A stretch of DNA of 64,000 nucleotides from JAJPKK01 sp963747835 (GTDB lineage: Bacteria > Pseudomonadota > Alphaproteobacteria > Rhizobiales > Xanthobacteraceae). The first letter of the stretch is position 1. Every line of letters begins with the position of its first letter. Shown one piece after another: positions 55,830-64,000 of this stretch. The notes under the pieces are model-generated. The model saw only the letters and a program-made list of their open reading frames with translations, had not been told where the DNA came from and made no database searches. Position numbers and translations under genes: made by a program. Where the stretch lies: positions 1,922,001 through 1,986,000 of the forward strand of contig CAVVGO010000005.1 of assembly GCA_963747835.1 (NCBI GenBank), read 5' to 3'.

Positions 55830-57029
55830 GTGCCCGGATTCGGTCATCATTGCCGGCGGCGGCCCGGTTGGTCTCATCGTCGCGCTGATGCTCGGCCGTG
55901 CTGGAATCGCGGTGACGCTGTTCGACCAGCGGCGACATCGTCCATTCCGAACCGCGCGCCGCGACCATCCATCCGGCGTCGCTCGACATTCTCGATGCTC
56001 TCGGCATCTATGCGCTGATCGAGCCGCAAGGGATCGTCTGCCCCATCGTGAATTATTACGACGGCAAGCTGCTGCTCGCCTCGTTCGACCACGCGCTCCT
56101 CAAGGACGAGACCCGCCATCCTTGGGTGTCTGCAATGCGAGCAGGACAAGCTGTCGCGCACCGTGTTCCAATGGGCAAGGAGTGCGCGCCATCACGCTTC
56201 GCACGGAGACCAACGTCATCGAATGCGCCGAAGCGACGATGGCGGCGTCGACGTGCTGGTGGAGACGCGGACGGCAAGCGCGAGCGGCACCGCGCAAGTC
56301 TTATTTGGTCGGCGCCGACGGGGCGCGCAGCACGGTTCGAAAGGCGATCGGGGTCGAGTTCGAAGGCTTCACTTATCCGGAACGCTTCATGATCATCGGC
56401 ACGCCATATGACTTCGCCGACGACGGTTATGCCTATCGCAATTACATCGCGGATCCTGACGAGTGGTACAACCTCTTCAAGATCTCGTGGAAAGGGCCGC
56501 CCGGCGTCTACCGTCTGGTGGCCCCCGTTCGTCCCGACGAGCCGCTCGATGGCGATAGTGCCCTCCGACGGCGCAGCGCAAGCTGCAGCGCTTCAATCCT
56601 CGGCCGCAGGACTATGAGATCGTCATCTATGATTGCTATACCGTCGTCCAACGCGTCGCCGCGACCTTCCGCAAAGGCCGCGTGCTCCTCGCCGGCGATA
56701 GCGCTCACCTCAACAGCCCGATCGGCGCCATGGGCATGAACAGCGGGATCCACGATGCCGTCAATCTGGCGGACAAGTCTGGTCCGCGTCATTCATGGCG
56801 AGGTGGCGAAGCTGCGCTCGACCGCTATGTCCGCCAACGCCGCCATGTGGCAACCGAACATGTGCAGACAGCCACGATCGCCAACAAGCAGAACATGGAG
56901 CAGCGCGATCCGGTCAAGCGCCAGCAATACCGAGACGACATGCGCCGCCGCGCCGAGGATCCGGCTCTCGCTAAGGCTTTCCTGATGCGCACGGCTCTGA
57001 TCGAAGCCTGCGCGATGCCGCCACGATAG
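55830..57029 (+). pseudogene. FAD-dependent aromatic monooxygenase, multiply frameshifted
   Basis: Pieces of one PHBH-fold flavoprotein monooxygenase appear in all three frames: PDSVIIAGGGPVGLIVALMLG (FAD loop), DIVHSEPRAATIHPASLDIL, LQCEQDKLSRTVFQWA, SYLVGADGARSTVRKAIG (the DG motif), PERFMIIGTPYDFADDGY and RVLLAGDSAHLNSPIGAMG (the GD motif), then a tail ending ACAMPPR. At least seven frame changes are needed in 1.2 kb. The pieces are well conserved, including both FAD motifs, so the gene looks functional in nature and the sequence here looks faulty. A genuine pseudogene cannot be excluded. The GTG at 55830 is the best start, with one extra C just after it. Substrate unknown, possibly a phenol or quinone. 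Confidence 0.75.
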
Positions 57030-57177
57030 AGTGAGGGCCGGCGCGCGCCTGACCGATGGCTCGGGTTTCGTGAGCCTGTAAAGTAACGCGAGTATATCTC
57101 GGCATTGCGTTTGTTAACCGACCGGCAACGCCGTTGACGAAAAGCCGGAATTTGGTCGCAAATCACCGCGAAATTAA

Positions 57178-57209
57178 CCTGACGCCCGCCCCGATTCGTG
57201 GGCTATAAT
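57178..57209 (+). promoter_or_regulatory. Probable sigma-70-type promoter of the BA14K-like gene
   Basis: A perfect TATAAT at 57204-57209 is preceded by CCTGAC at 57178-57183, with a 20-base spacing that is longer than ideal. GGAGAA follows about 10 bases before the ATG at 57245. No other gene intervenes. Confidence 0.4.
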
Positions 57210-57244
57210 TCCTCTCGGGCGCGTAACCAACGGAGAACGTCACA

Positions 57245-57686
57245 ATGTCCAAGCGAGTGATTACCTTGACGGTTGCAGCCGTAGTGGCGGCGAGCATTGC
57301 CTCCCACATGAGTTCGCGTCGGCCACCCCGATCGGCGATGCCCTCGCGATCAAGAATGCCGCTGCCGGCAACGTCGAGGCGGTCCGGTGGGGTCGCGGCT
57401 GGGGCTGGGGTCTCGGCGCCGGTCTTATCGGTGGCGCTATTATCGGCGGTGCGCTGGCGGCCCCATACTATTACGGACCGGGCCCCTATTATCCGGCGCC
57501 TTATTATTATGGCCCGGGCTATGCCTATGGACCGGGTCCTCGCTCCACCGGCGTATGGCCCAGGGCCGGCGGCCTACGGTCCGGGGACCCGGCGCGGTCG
57601 CTTATTGCTCGCGCAGGTACCACTCCTATGATCCGGCGTCCGGCACCTTCCTGGGAAATGACGGCGTTCGCCATCCCTGCCCGTAA
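57245..57686 (+). CDS. BA14K-like secreted protein (frameshifted)
   Basis: About 145 residues when joined. The signal peptide MSKRVITLTVAAVVAASIAS is in one frame. A central part with GDALAIKNAAAGNVEAV, a Gly-rich hydrophobic stretch (GAGLIGGAIIGGALA) and Tyr/Pro/Gly repeats (YYYGPGPYYPAPYYYGPG) is in another. The C-terminus YHSYDPASGTFLGNDGVRHPCP, in the third, is the diagnostic BA14K motif. BA14K proteins are small rhizobial/Brucella lectin-like or immunoreactive envelope proteins. At least two frame changes are needed. A good terminator follows directly. Confidence 0.75.
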
Positions 57687-57706
57687 TCCGTTTGATTCGA
57701 TTTACG

Positions 57707-57735
57707 AAGGGCCGCTTTAAGCGGCCCTTTTTTTC
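57707..57735 (+). terminator. Rho-independent terminator after BA14K-like gene
   Basis: AGGGCCGCTT and AAGCGGCCCT form a long GC-rich stem, followed by seven T residues. It lies 21 bases after the BA14K-like stop. Confidence 0.85.
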
Positions 57736-57954
57736 CGCGGTTAGCGACTTCCGGCAGCGGAATGAATTCGGTTTCACCGGGCACCGGGCCAGAATCGCCC
57801 GGACCTCCACTCCTACCTCGCCGCGGCGCGAGGATCGCGTGCGCGCGGCACGATGACGAGTTCGCATCGCATGTTTTGTTGTCGCCGAGCACCGGGTCTT
57901 GGGACGGCATCCAACTCATGGTGAAGCTTCGGTTGAAATGCTCAATCATCTCGA

Positions 57955-58386
57955 TCAGACGAATTCCACCGTGAGCGTGATGTCGGCATTGAGCACGCGC
58001 GACACCGGACAAGTCTTCTTGGCCTCCTCAGCGTGATCGAGGAATTGCTCGCGCGTGATCCCGGGCACCGTGCCCTTGAGTGACAACGCGACCGCCGCGA
58101 TCTTCCATCCGCCGCCCTCCTGGGTGAGACTGACCTCGGCGGCAGTCGCGAGCGATTGCGGCGGATGGCCGGCGCCGCTCAGGCGAAACGCCAGCGCCAT
58201 GGTGAAGCAACCCGCATGGGCGGCGGCGATCAGCTCTTCCGGATTGGTGCCGGTGCCGTTCTCGAAGCGGGTGTTGAAGGAGTACGGCGTGTCCGAAAGC
58301 ACGCCGCTCTGGGTGGTGAGCGCGCCGCGCCCCTCTTTGCCGGAACCCGTCCATTGCGCCTGCGCCTTGCGTTTGATCGTTGCCAT
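57955..58386 (-). CDS. OsmC/Ohr family peroxiredoxin-like protein
   Basis: 143 residues. The two family cysteines lie in HAGCFTMAL (about 60) and KKTCPVSRVL (about 126), with the upstream RFENGTGTNPEELIAAAHA segment typical of OsmC. These enzymes reduce organic hydroperoxides with thiols. Cytoplasmic. Length and motifs are complete with no frameshift. It stands alone, convergent with the BA14K-like gene, with 220 bases of non-coding sequence between them. Confidence 0.92.
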   Translation of the reverse strand: MATIKRKAQAQWTGSGKEGRGALTTQSGVLSDTPYSFNTRFENGTGTNPEELIAAAHAGCFTMALAFRLSGAGHPPQSLATAAEVSLTQEGGGWKIAAVALSLKGTVPGITREQFLDHAEEAKKTCPVSRVLNADITLTVEFV

Positions 58387-58652
58387 GTCGCTTCCCTTTC
58401 ACCGATGATTTGCCGATCGCGGCATCGGCCGTTGACCAGTCGTTAATCCCTTCGGCGGCAAAAGAGCAGCCGTCGGGGGACGCCGCGCTTGCAGTTCAGC
58501 AACATAGTTATCGCTACCGCACCGCGGCAAGGCGCCAGCCCTGCGCGTGCCGACGTTACGCTGAATGGCGCAGCATGGACGACGCAGGGCCTTTCTTTTG
58601 CCCAAGCCGGGGCGTATGCTTCGCAAAAATAACCGCAAATCGGGGGAAATAC

Positions 58653-59033
58653 ATGAAACGTACCGTGTATCTTGGTGTGCTCGCGCTCGCAGCGGCGTCG
58701 CAGGGCGCATCAGCCCAACAGCCCGGGGACAATCTCACCGATCAGCAGAAAATGGGACGGCAAGTCTTCGCACAATCGTGCGGAGTTTGCCACCTGCCGC
58801 CCTCGCTCGGCGCCAAGACCTATGGTCCGCCGCTCAACAAGGAAGCCGGCGGCGGCGACGATGACGTGATGCGCGAGTTCATCACCAACGGCACGCCGCG
58901 CATGCCGGCATTCAGGTTCTACCTCAAGCCCGACCAGATCGAAGCGATCATTTCGTATGTGCGTACGGTTCCGGTTCAAGCTGCTGCCTCCGGCCCGGCG
59001 CGCCGCGTCGGCGGTGGGCGAATGAAAACGTGA
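58653..59033 (+). CDS. Small periplasmic cytochrome c
   Basis: 126 residues. A signal peptide (LGVLALAAASQGASAQ) is followed by one haem c motif CGVCH and a distal Met candidate in GTPRMPAF; YGPPLNKEAGGG fits class I cytochromes. The C-terminal SGPARRVGGGRMKT is disordered. The start is at CGGGGGA before ATG. It lies 15 bases before the cytochrome/propeller gene, hence probably one operon. It may receive electrons from the GMC oxidoreductase (below) or the paired propeller protein. Confidence 0.88.
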   Translation: MKRTVYLGVLALAAASQGASAQQPGDNLTDQQKMGRQVFAQSCGVCHLPPSLGAKTYGPPLNKEAGGGDDDVMREFITNGTPRMPAFRFYLKPDQIEAIISYVRTVPVQAAASGPARRVGGGRMKT

Positions 59034-59047
59034 AGGAGAGAGACACT

Positions 59048-60912
59048 ATGACACAAATACGTGGTAAACTGTTGGCGAGCGTTGCCGGTCTCGTCGCGTC
59101 GGACTTGCAGCGGCGCGGCGTCTGCCGCCGATCAGTTGCTGACCGGCTCGATCGCCTCGGCCTCCGGCCAGAAGCTCGAAGGCGTGCAGGTGTCGGCCAA
59201 GAAGGAAGGCTCGACGATCACGACGAGCGTCTATACCGACCAGAACGGCGATTATTTCTTCCCGCCGCTGGCCGACGGCAAATATCGCGTATGGGCGCAG
59301 GCCCTGAGCTTCGAGACCGCAAAGGACGCTGTCGATCTCGCCGCAACCAAGCACCAGGATTTCAAGCTCGTCGCCATCGACCGACCCGGAGGAGCGCTAT
59401 CCGTCAGCTACCGCCGGAGATGATGGTTGCGGCGTTGCCGGACGCGACGCCTGAACGATGCCAACATCAAGAAGATCTTCACCAACGAGTGCACCGGCTG
59501 CCACACCCCGGGCTATCCGCTGCAATTCAAGTTCGACGAAGCCGGCTGGAACAAGATCATCAATCTGATGAAGGTGGTTCCCGGCTCCGGCGTCTATCCC
59601 GGCGCCAATGCCAAGGTCAGCCAGATCATCGAATACAACCGCAAGGATCTCGCGGCCTATCTGGCGCGCGCGCGCGGCCCCGGCGAAACCTCGATGAAGT
59701 TCAAGGACCGTCCGCGTCCGACCGGCGAAGCCGCCCGCGTCGTGTGGACGACCTATGATCTTCCGCTCAACCCGGACGCCGGCATCGGCGCCCAGGGCGT
59801 CAAGTCCGCTGACGCGGTCAATGATGGCTCCGACTGGTCGCTTGGCGTGACCTCGAAGCTCGGCCAGATGCCCCACGACGGCGGCATGGGCCTCGACGGC
59901 AATCTCTACTTCACCAACAACAATGCAAACACGCTCGCCACCATTGGGAAGGTCGATGCCAAGACCGGCGAGGTGAAGTGGCTCAAGGTCGACCGCGCCG
60001 ACGGCCTCGCCGCCAACGCGCACGGCCTGATGCGCGACGGCAATGGCGACTTCTGGTTCGACGTGAACCCGGGACGCCGCGCGCTCGGCAAGCTCGACGT
60101 CAAGACGGAGAAGATCAGCGTCTATCGAGACGCCCGAGAACATGTCGCCGCTCGGCGGCGCCGTGACCATGGACGTCGACGGCAAGGGCAAGATCTGGGC
60201 GTCGGCTCCCGATGGCGCCGTTCGCTTCGATCCGGAGACCGAGAAGTTCACCGACTTCAAGTCGATCAAGCCCTACAAGTCGCCGAAGGGCACCGGCATG
60301 ACCTACGGTGCCGCCGGCGACCGCGACGGCAACGGCTGGTGGGCGCAGATGGCCCTCGACACCATCGGCCACGGCGACATCGCTACCGGCAAGGCGACCG
60401 AAGTCAAGTTGCCGTCGATGAAGGACCAGATGGACCGCGTGTCCCCGAAGGCGCGCGAGTTCTACGAGAACTTCAACGAGCTGTCCTTCAACACGCCGGT
60501 TCCGTGGTCGCAGGGACCGCGCCGCATGGGCACCGACAAGAACGCCGACGTGCTGTGGGTCGGCAATTCCTGGGGCTCAAGCCTCGCCCGCATCGACACC
60601 AAGACGATGCAGACGACGATCATCCCGTTCCCGGATCCGTGCTACCAGCCGTATCACATCGCGGTCGACCAGAACCACAACGTCTGGGGCAATCTGTGGA
60701 CCGCGGACCGCATCACCAAATACGATCCCGCCAAAGGCGAGTGGACGATGTTCGACCTGCCGACGCGCGGCACCGAAATCCGCCACATCTCGCTTCTCGA
60801 GCGGGACGGCGTGACCAAGGTGATCGTGCCGATCTATCGCGACAGCAAGATGGGCGTGATGACGTTGCGCAGCGAGGCCGATATCGCGGCCCTCAAGGCA
60901 CAGGCGAAGTAA
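59048..60912 (+). CDS. Secreted carboxypeptidase-regulatory/cytochrome c/NHL propeller protein (about five frameshifts)
   Basis: About 620 residues when joined. After the leader MTQIRGKLLASVAG, the CnaB-like domain (TGSIASASGQKLEGVQVSA, NGDYFFPPLADGKYRVWA) leads to a c-type haem motif in FTNECTGCHTPGYP. The NHL/Vgb-like propeller follows (GMGLDGNLYFTNNNANT, NGDFWFDVNP, KGKIWASAPDGAV, WVGNSWGSS, NHNVWGNLW). It is a paralogue of 33541-35163. Frame changes near 59100, 59390, 59405, 59450 and 60130 all resolve as one-base insertions. It probably binds a substrate or works as a haem-linked sensor/oxidase partner in the periplasm; enzymatic activity is not proven. Confidence 0.78.
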
Positions 60913-60954
60913 GCACTGAAATCACGTCGGACGCGCGGTAGCAGGCGATGCCGA

Positions 60955-60985
60955 GCCCTGGCGACAGGGCGCGGATTTTTTATTT
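60955..60985 (+). terminator. Terminator-like hairpin after the propeller gene
   Basis: GCCCTG-GCGA-CAGGGC is followed by GCGGATTTTTTATTT, on the plus strand, 43 bases after the stop. The stem is short but the T-rich tail is good. Confidence 0.6.
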
Positions 60986-61031
60986 GATGGCGCGACCGGG
61001 GTACGGCGGCGACAGCGACGTTTCATCAAAG

Positions 61032-61057
61032 AAAAGGCCCTGCGCGAACGCAGGGCC
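61032..61057 (-). terminator. Terminator after the GMC oxidoreductase gene
   Basis: On the minus strand, GGCCCTGCG-TTCG-CGCAGGGCC is followed by TTTTC. The nine-base stem lies about 30 bases after the GMC stop. It may also stop readthrough from the opposite side. Confidence 0.65.
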
Positions 61058-61088
61058 CTAGAAAAACGGATGAACGCCGGGCGCGCCT

Positions 61089-62800
61089 TTACAGCAGCGC
61101 GCCAGGGCTCTTCTTGTAATTGTTGACGATTGCGTCGGCGCTGTAGAACGCCAGCGCCTCAATGGTAAGCGTCGGATTGAATCCGCTCATCGACGGGAAG
61201 GTCGAACTACCGATCACGAACAGATTGGAGATGTCCCAGGTCTGCCCGTACTTGTTTACGACCGACTTGTTGGGATCGTTGCCCATACGGGTGCCGCCTT
61301 CGTGGTGCGCACCCGGCATGCCCGGTGACAGCTGCCCTCGCCATACCACGTTGCCGCCCATGGCACGGCCGATCCCTTCCATCTTCTGCATCATGAACTC
61401 AACCCGCGCCACTTCGTTCGGCCGACGCCAGTCGTAGGTGAGACGCGGTGCCGGCATGCCCCACGAATCGCGGACGTTGGGGTCGAGATCAATGGTCTGG
61501 TCCGGATAGGCCAGGTTTTCAGTCTGGCCCACCATCGCGGCATGCCGGGCGAAGTATTTCGTCAGGAAGTCGTGGTAGGCGCCGCCCCAGCGCGGCGTGC
61601 CAGGCGGCGTCGAGATGGTGGAAAAGCTCATCGGGCCGCCCTCGAGGTTCGGGGTGCCGACCGAGATCTGGGCTCCGCGGACAAAGCCTGCCCCGCCATG
61701 GTCGAAGTTGTCGGCGTTGAAGTCGTCGATCGTGTACTTCTGGGCACTTGGCCCCATGTAGGTGTTGACGTGGCGATCGTCGAACCCAACGAACACGTTC
61801 GGCATCATGTGGGCCATGATGTGCTTGCCAAGCTGGCCGCTCGAGTTGGCGAGACCGTTGGGGAATGCATCGGTCTTCGACAGCAGCAGAGCCGTGTGTT
61901 GTCGTAGATGAAGGTGCCGACGATGACGATCTCCGCCTCGATGGTGTTGTCGGAGCCGTCCGGGCCGTAATAGGACACGCCGGTGGCGCGCTTGTCCTTG
62001 CTGTTGATGCGATAGCACATCGCCCCGGTCTTGAGCGTGAAGTTGCCGGTGGCGTCGGCGTCCGGGAGCTTGGTGACGAGGATGCTCGACTTTGCCCCGA
62101 TGTAGCAGCCGAACGCCTGGCAATAGGTGCAGTAGGTGCAGGCCGGCCGCCCCTTGAAGGGCTGGGACAGGATGGCATGGGGGGTCGAGAACGGATGGTA
62201 GCCGAGCTTCTTGGCCGCATCTTCGAACAGCACGCTCGGCTGGTCCTTGGTGAGCGCCGGGAGAGGATATTCGCGCTGGCGGGGCGCCTCAAAAACGTTG
62301 CCGCCATCGATCTTGCGGCCCTGCAGATTGCCGGCCTTGCCCGACACGCCGATATCATACTCGATGCGGTCGTAGAACGGCTCTAGCTCGGCGTAGCTCA
62401 GCGGCCAATCGGCGAGCGAGGAATCCGCCGGGATCGCCGACATGCCGTAGCGCTCGATGGTGTGGGAGCGCGCCCGGAAGTCGTCCTCGTGAAGGCGCCA
62501 TGACACCGCTCCGTAATGGACGGTGCCGCCTCCGGCCTGGTTGCCATAGTCCATCTGCGGCAGGCGAAATGCCGGCGTGTTCTGGTTCGGCCGCCACGTT
62601 ACCGGCTGGGTTTTGGGACTGGGGCGCAAATCCTTGCGCTGGAAGTAGCGCAGTTCGTCGAGGGTAAAATCAGCGGTCTTGAGGCGGGGACCGCGTTCAA
62701 GGCCGATGACCTTCATGCCGGCTTTGCTGAGCTCGGCCGCCATAACGCCGCCAACCGCGCCCATGCCGACGATGACAACGTCCGTCTTTTCGGTTGCCAT
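61089..62800 (-). CDS. GMC oxidoreductase, large subunit (one frameshift)
   Basis: About 570 residues when joined. The FAD loop is VVIVGMGAVGGVMAAEL, and a cysteine-rich segment CTYCTYCQAFGCYIG (possible Fe-S or structural) is typical of membrane gluconate/sorbitol-type dehydrogenase large subunits. The C-terminal HHEGGTRMGNDP and NPTLTIEALAF carry the active-site His/Asn pair. The frame slips near base 61897, where one missing base best explains NTR-LLLLSKTD. It is preceded 3 bases away by its small subunit gene. No Tat signal is seen on the large subunit, so it would hitchhike with the small subunit. Likely oxidises a sugar or alcohol and passes electrons to a cytochrome. Confidence 0.85.
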
Positions 62801-62803
62801 TGG

Positions 62804-63496
62804 TCACACCTTCCGGGTCGGAGCTTTAGCCTGCGCTTGCAAGCCCATGATGGGGGCGCGGGTGAACGCCTGTTTGCTCGCCATGTCGGCGGGGGTGTAA
62901 TAGAGTTGGGTTCCGGGGAAACCGACCAGCCGCCAACCGGCGAAGTCCTTGTTGCCGCCATAGACCGGGTCGGCGAACATGCCTTCCATGGTATGGGTGC
63001 GCAGCGTGTTGAAGAACGCCTGCGCGGTCGGATAGGCGAATTCTCCCGCCTTGCCCTGCTCCATCGCGCCGATCACCTCGTCCTGCAGAGCCGGGGTGAG
63101 CTTCACGAAGGACTGGTTGTGGGCTTTGCGGCAATAAACGTCGAGCTGCGCCAGCCCGCGGCGATAGAAATCCTGTTGGTCCGCGTAGGCGCCGGCGAGC
63201 GCGAGATCGATATAATTGAGGACCCCGGCATCGCGGGCGCCTGGCTTCCCGGGCGCACCGGGCATCAGGCGCTCGGCGAAGGCCGCGACCGTTGCCGCAT
63301 TGTCGTCGTTAAAGAAGGCGCCGTGGGCGTCGCCATTATCGATGACGTGAGTTGTGTCGGGCGCCTCGGCGGTCTTGTGCGGTGGCTGATGCGCCGGAGT
63401 CTTCGCATAAGCAGTCTGCACCAACGTCGTGGCGACCGCCCCCGCTCCTACGGCGCCGACTATAAATGCTCGGCGGCCTTCATCATGTTCGCTCAT
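62804..63496 (-). CDS. Gluconate 2-dehydrogenase subunit 3-like protein with Tat signal
   Basis: 230 residues. The N-terminus contains a twin-arginine signal (EGRRAFIVGAVGAGAVA). The body shows the subunit-3 fold: FAERLMPGAPGKPGARDAGVLNYID, FYRRGLAQLDVYC, FFNTLRTHTMEGMFADPVYGGN and WRLVGFPG. These small subunits escort the FAD large subunit through the Tat system. Its 3' end is 3 bases from the GMC start, which fixes the operon. A second GMC gene (below) lies upstream, 193 bases away. Confidence 0.88.
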   Translation of the reverse strand: MSEHDEGRRAFIVGAVGAGAVATTLVQTAYAKTPAHQPPHKTAEAPDTTHVIDNGDAHGAFFNDDNAATVAAFAERLMPGAPGKPGARDAGVLNYIDLALAGAYADQQDFYRRGLAQLDVYCRKAHNQSFVKLTPALQDEVIGAMEQGKAGEFAYPTAQAFFNTLRTHTMEGMFADPVYGGNKDFAGWRLVGFPGTQLYYTPADMASKQAFTRAPIMGLQAQAKAPTRKV

Positions 63497-63689
63497 GATT
63501 TCCTCCCTCGTTCCTCTGCCAAAAGCTCCGCGCGGCGATGGCCCGTTCCGGCTCCGCCGCGTCGTGTTCGCATTTCTGACGACCCTTCAGAGCCGTTAGA
63601 GTGCCCCCGTTGGCGGATGCAGGCAAGACTTTTTCTAATCTCTTTCGGCCAATCGTCACCATTTTGGTGTAGCGCAAATGCAGCGCCCG

Positions 63690-64000
63690 TTACACGAGCG
63701 GGCCGGGACTTTTCCTGTATTTGTTGACGATTGCGTCGGCGCTGAAGAACGCCAGCGCCTCGATGGTGAGCGTCGGATTGAAGCCGCTCATGGATGGGAA
63801 TGTCGAACTGCCGATGACGAACAGGTTCGGGATGTCCCAGGTCTGGCCGTACTTGTTCACGACCGACGTGTTGGGATCGTTGCCCATACGGGTGCCGCCT
63901 TCGTGGTGGGCACCAGGCATGCCCGGAGACAACGGCGCACGCCACACTTTGGATGCCCCCATAGCATGGCCCAGTTCCTCCATCTTCTTCATCATGAATT
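63690..64000 (-). CDS. Second GMC oxidoreductase, C-terminal part (runs off window)
   Basis: Only about the last 103 residues are present, reading in from the right edge. They align closely with the GMC gene at 61089-62800: SPGMPGAHHEGGTRMGNDP, VVNKYGQTWDI, SSTFPSMSGFNPTLTIEA. Differences are spread (QLSP/PLSP, KSV/TSV, FYSAD/FFSAD), so this is an older tandem duplication, not an assembly repeat. The active-site histidines are kept. The rest lies outside the window. Confidence 0.9.
   Translation of the reverse strand, partial: FMMKKMEELGHAMGASKVWRAPLSPGMPGAHHEGGTRMGNDPNTSVVNKYGQTWDIPNLFVIGSSTFPSMSGFNPTLTIEALAFFSADAIVNKYRKSPGPLV

Overview
The window is GC-rich DNA from an alphaproteobacterium, most likely a soil Hyphomicrobiales/Bradyrhizobium-like organism. 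The evidence is the codon usage, the BA14K-type protein, the OsmC, GMC and PQQ dehydrogenases, and the sugar-acid genes. No rRNA, tRNA, CRISPR array, insertion sequence or phage module was recognised. No gene-free stretch exceeds about 300 bases.

Region 1 (1-33,038, all + strand) is the most unusual part. A giant surface or secreted protein, about 8,500 residues inside the window and starting before it, fills 1-25,636. It is a mosaic of beta-strand repeats, a nine-copy 'TGD' repeat, a glycine-rich block, a lactonase-like propeller, PKD-type domains, two LamG-like domains and a short RTX block. A hairpin follows. Then comes a tightly packed set: a DUF3467 protein, a GAF-HlyD fusion, a PqqD-like/M50/HlyD-like membrane protein, a truncated SecA-like ATPase and a sulfotransferase. 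No ABC transporter or outer-membrane pore is present. I propose that this set exports, processes or displays the giant protein. It does not match a textbook type I, II or V system.

Region 2 (33-49 kb) carries mostly periplasmic redox and unknown proteins. They include an NHL/Vgb-like propeller protein with a CXXXCH motif, three members of one uncharacterised secreted family, a DUF6152 protein, a PQQ dehydrogenase, a persulfide dioxygenase-rhodanese fusion, an MFS transporter and two tandem ABM-like proteins. It also holds a HipBA toxin-antitoxin operon with three evenly spaced palindromic operators, a PLP enzyme and an orphan BrnA-like antitoxin.

Region 3 (49-54 kb) looks like a sugar-acid catabolic cluster: a DenD-like dehydrogenase, two SDRs and an IlvD/Edd dehydratase. 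Region 4 (54-64 kb) has a hydrolase, a VOC protein, a heavily frameshifted FAD monooxygenase, a BA14K protein, OsmC, a small cytochrome c, a second cytochrome/propeller protein, and a GMC oxidoreductase with its Tat-exported small subunit. A second GMC gene runs off the right edge.

Many genes are broken by one-base shifts, nearly all resolvable as single-base insertions. They are scattered across unrelated genes and dense at 55.4-60.2 kb. Sequencing error is the simplest explanation, so I describe the joined genes.
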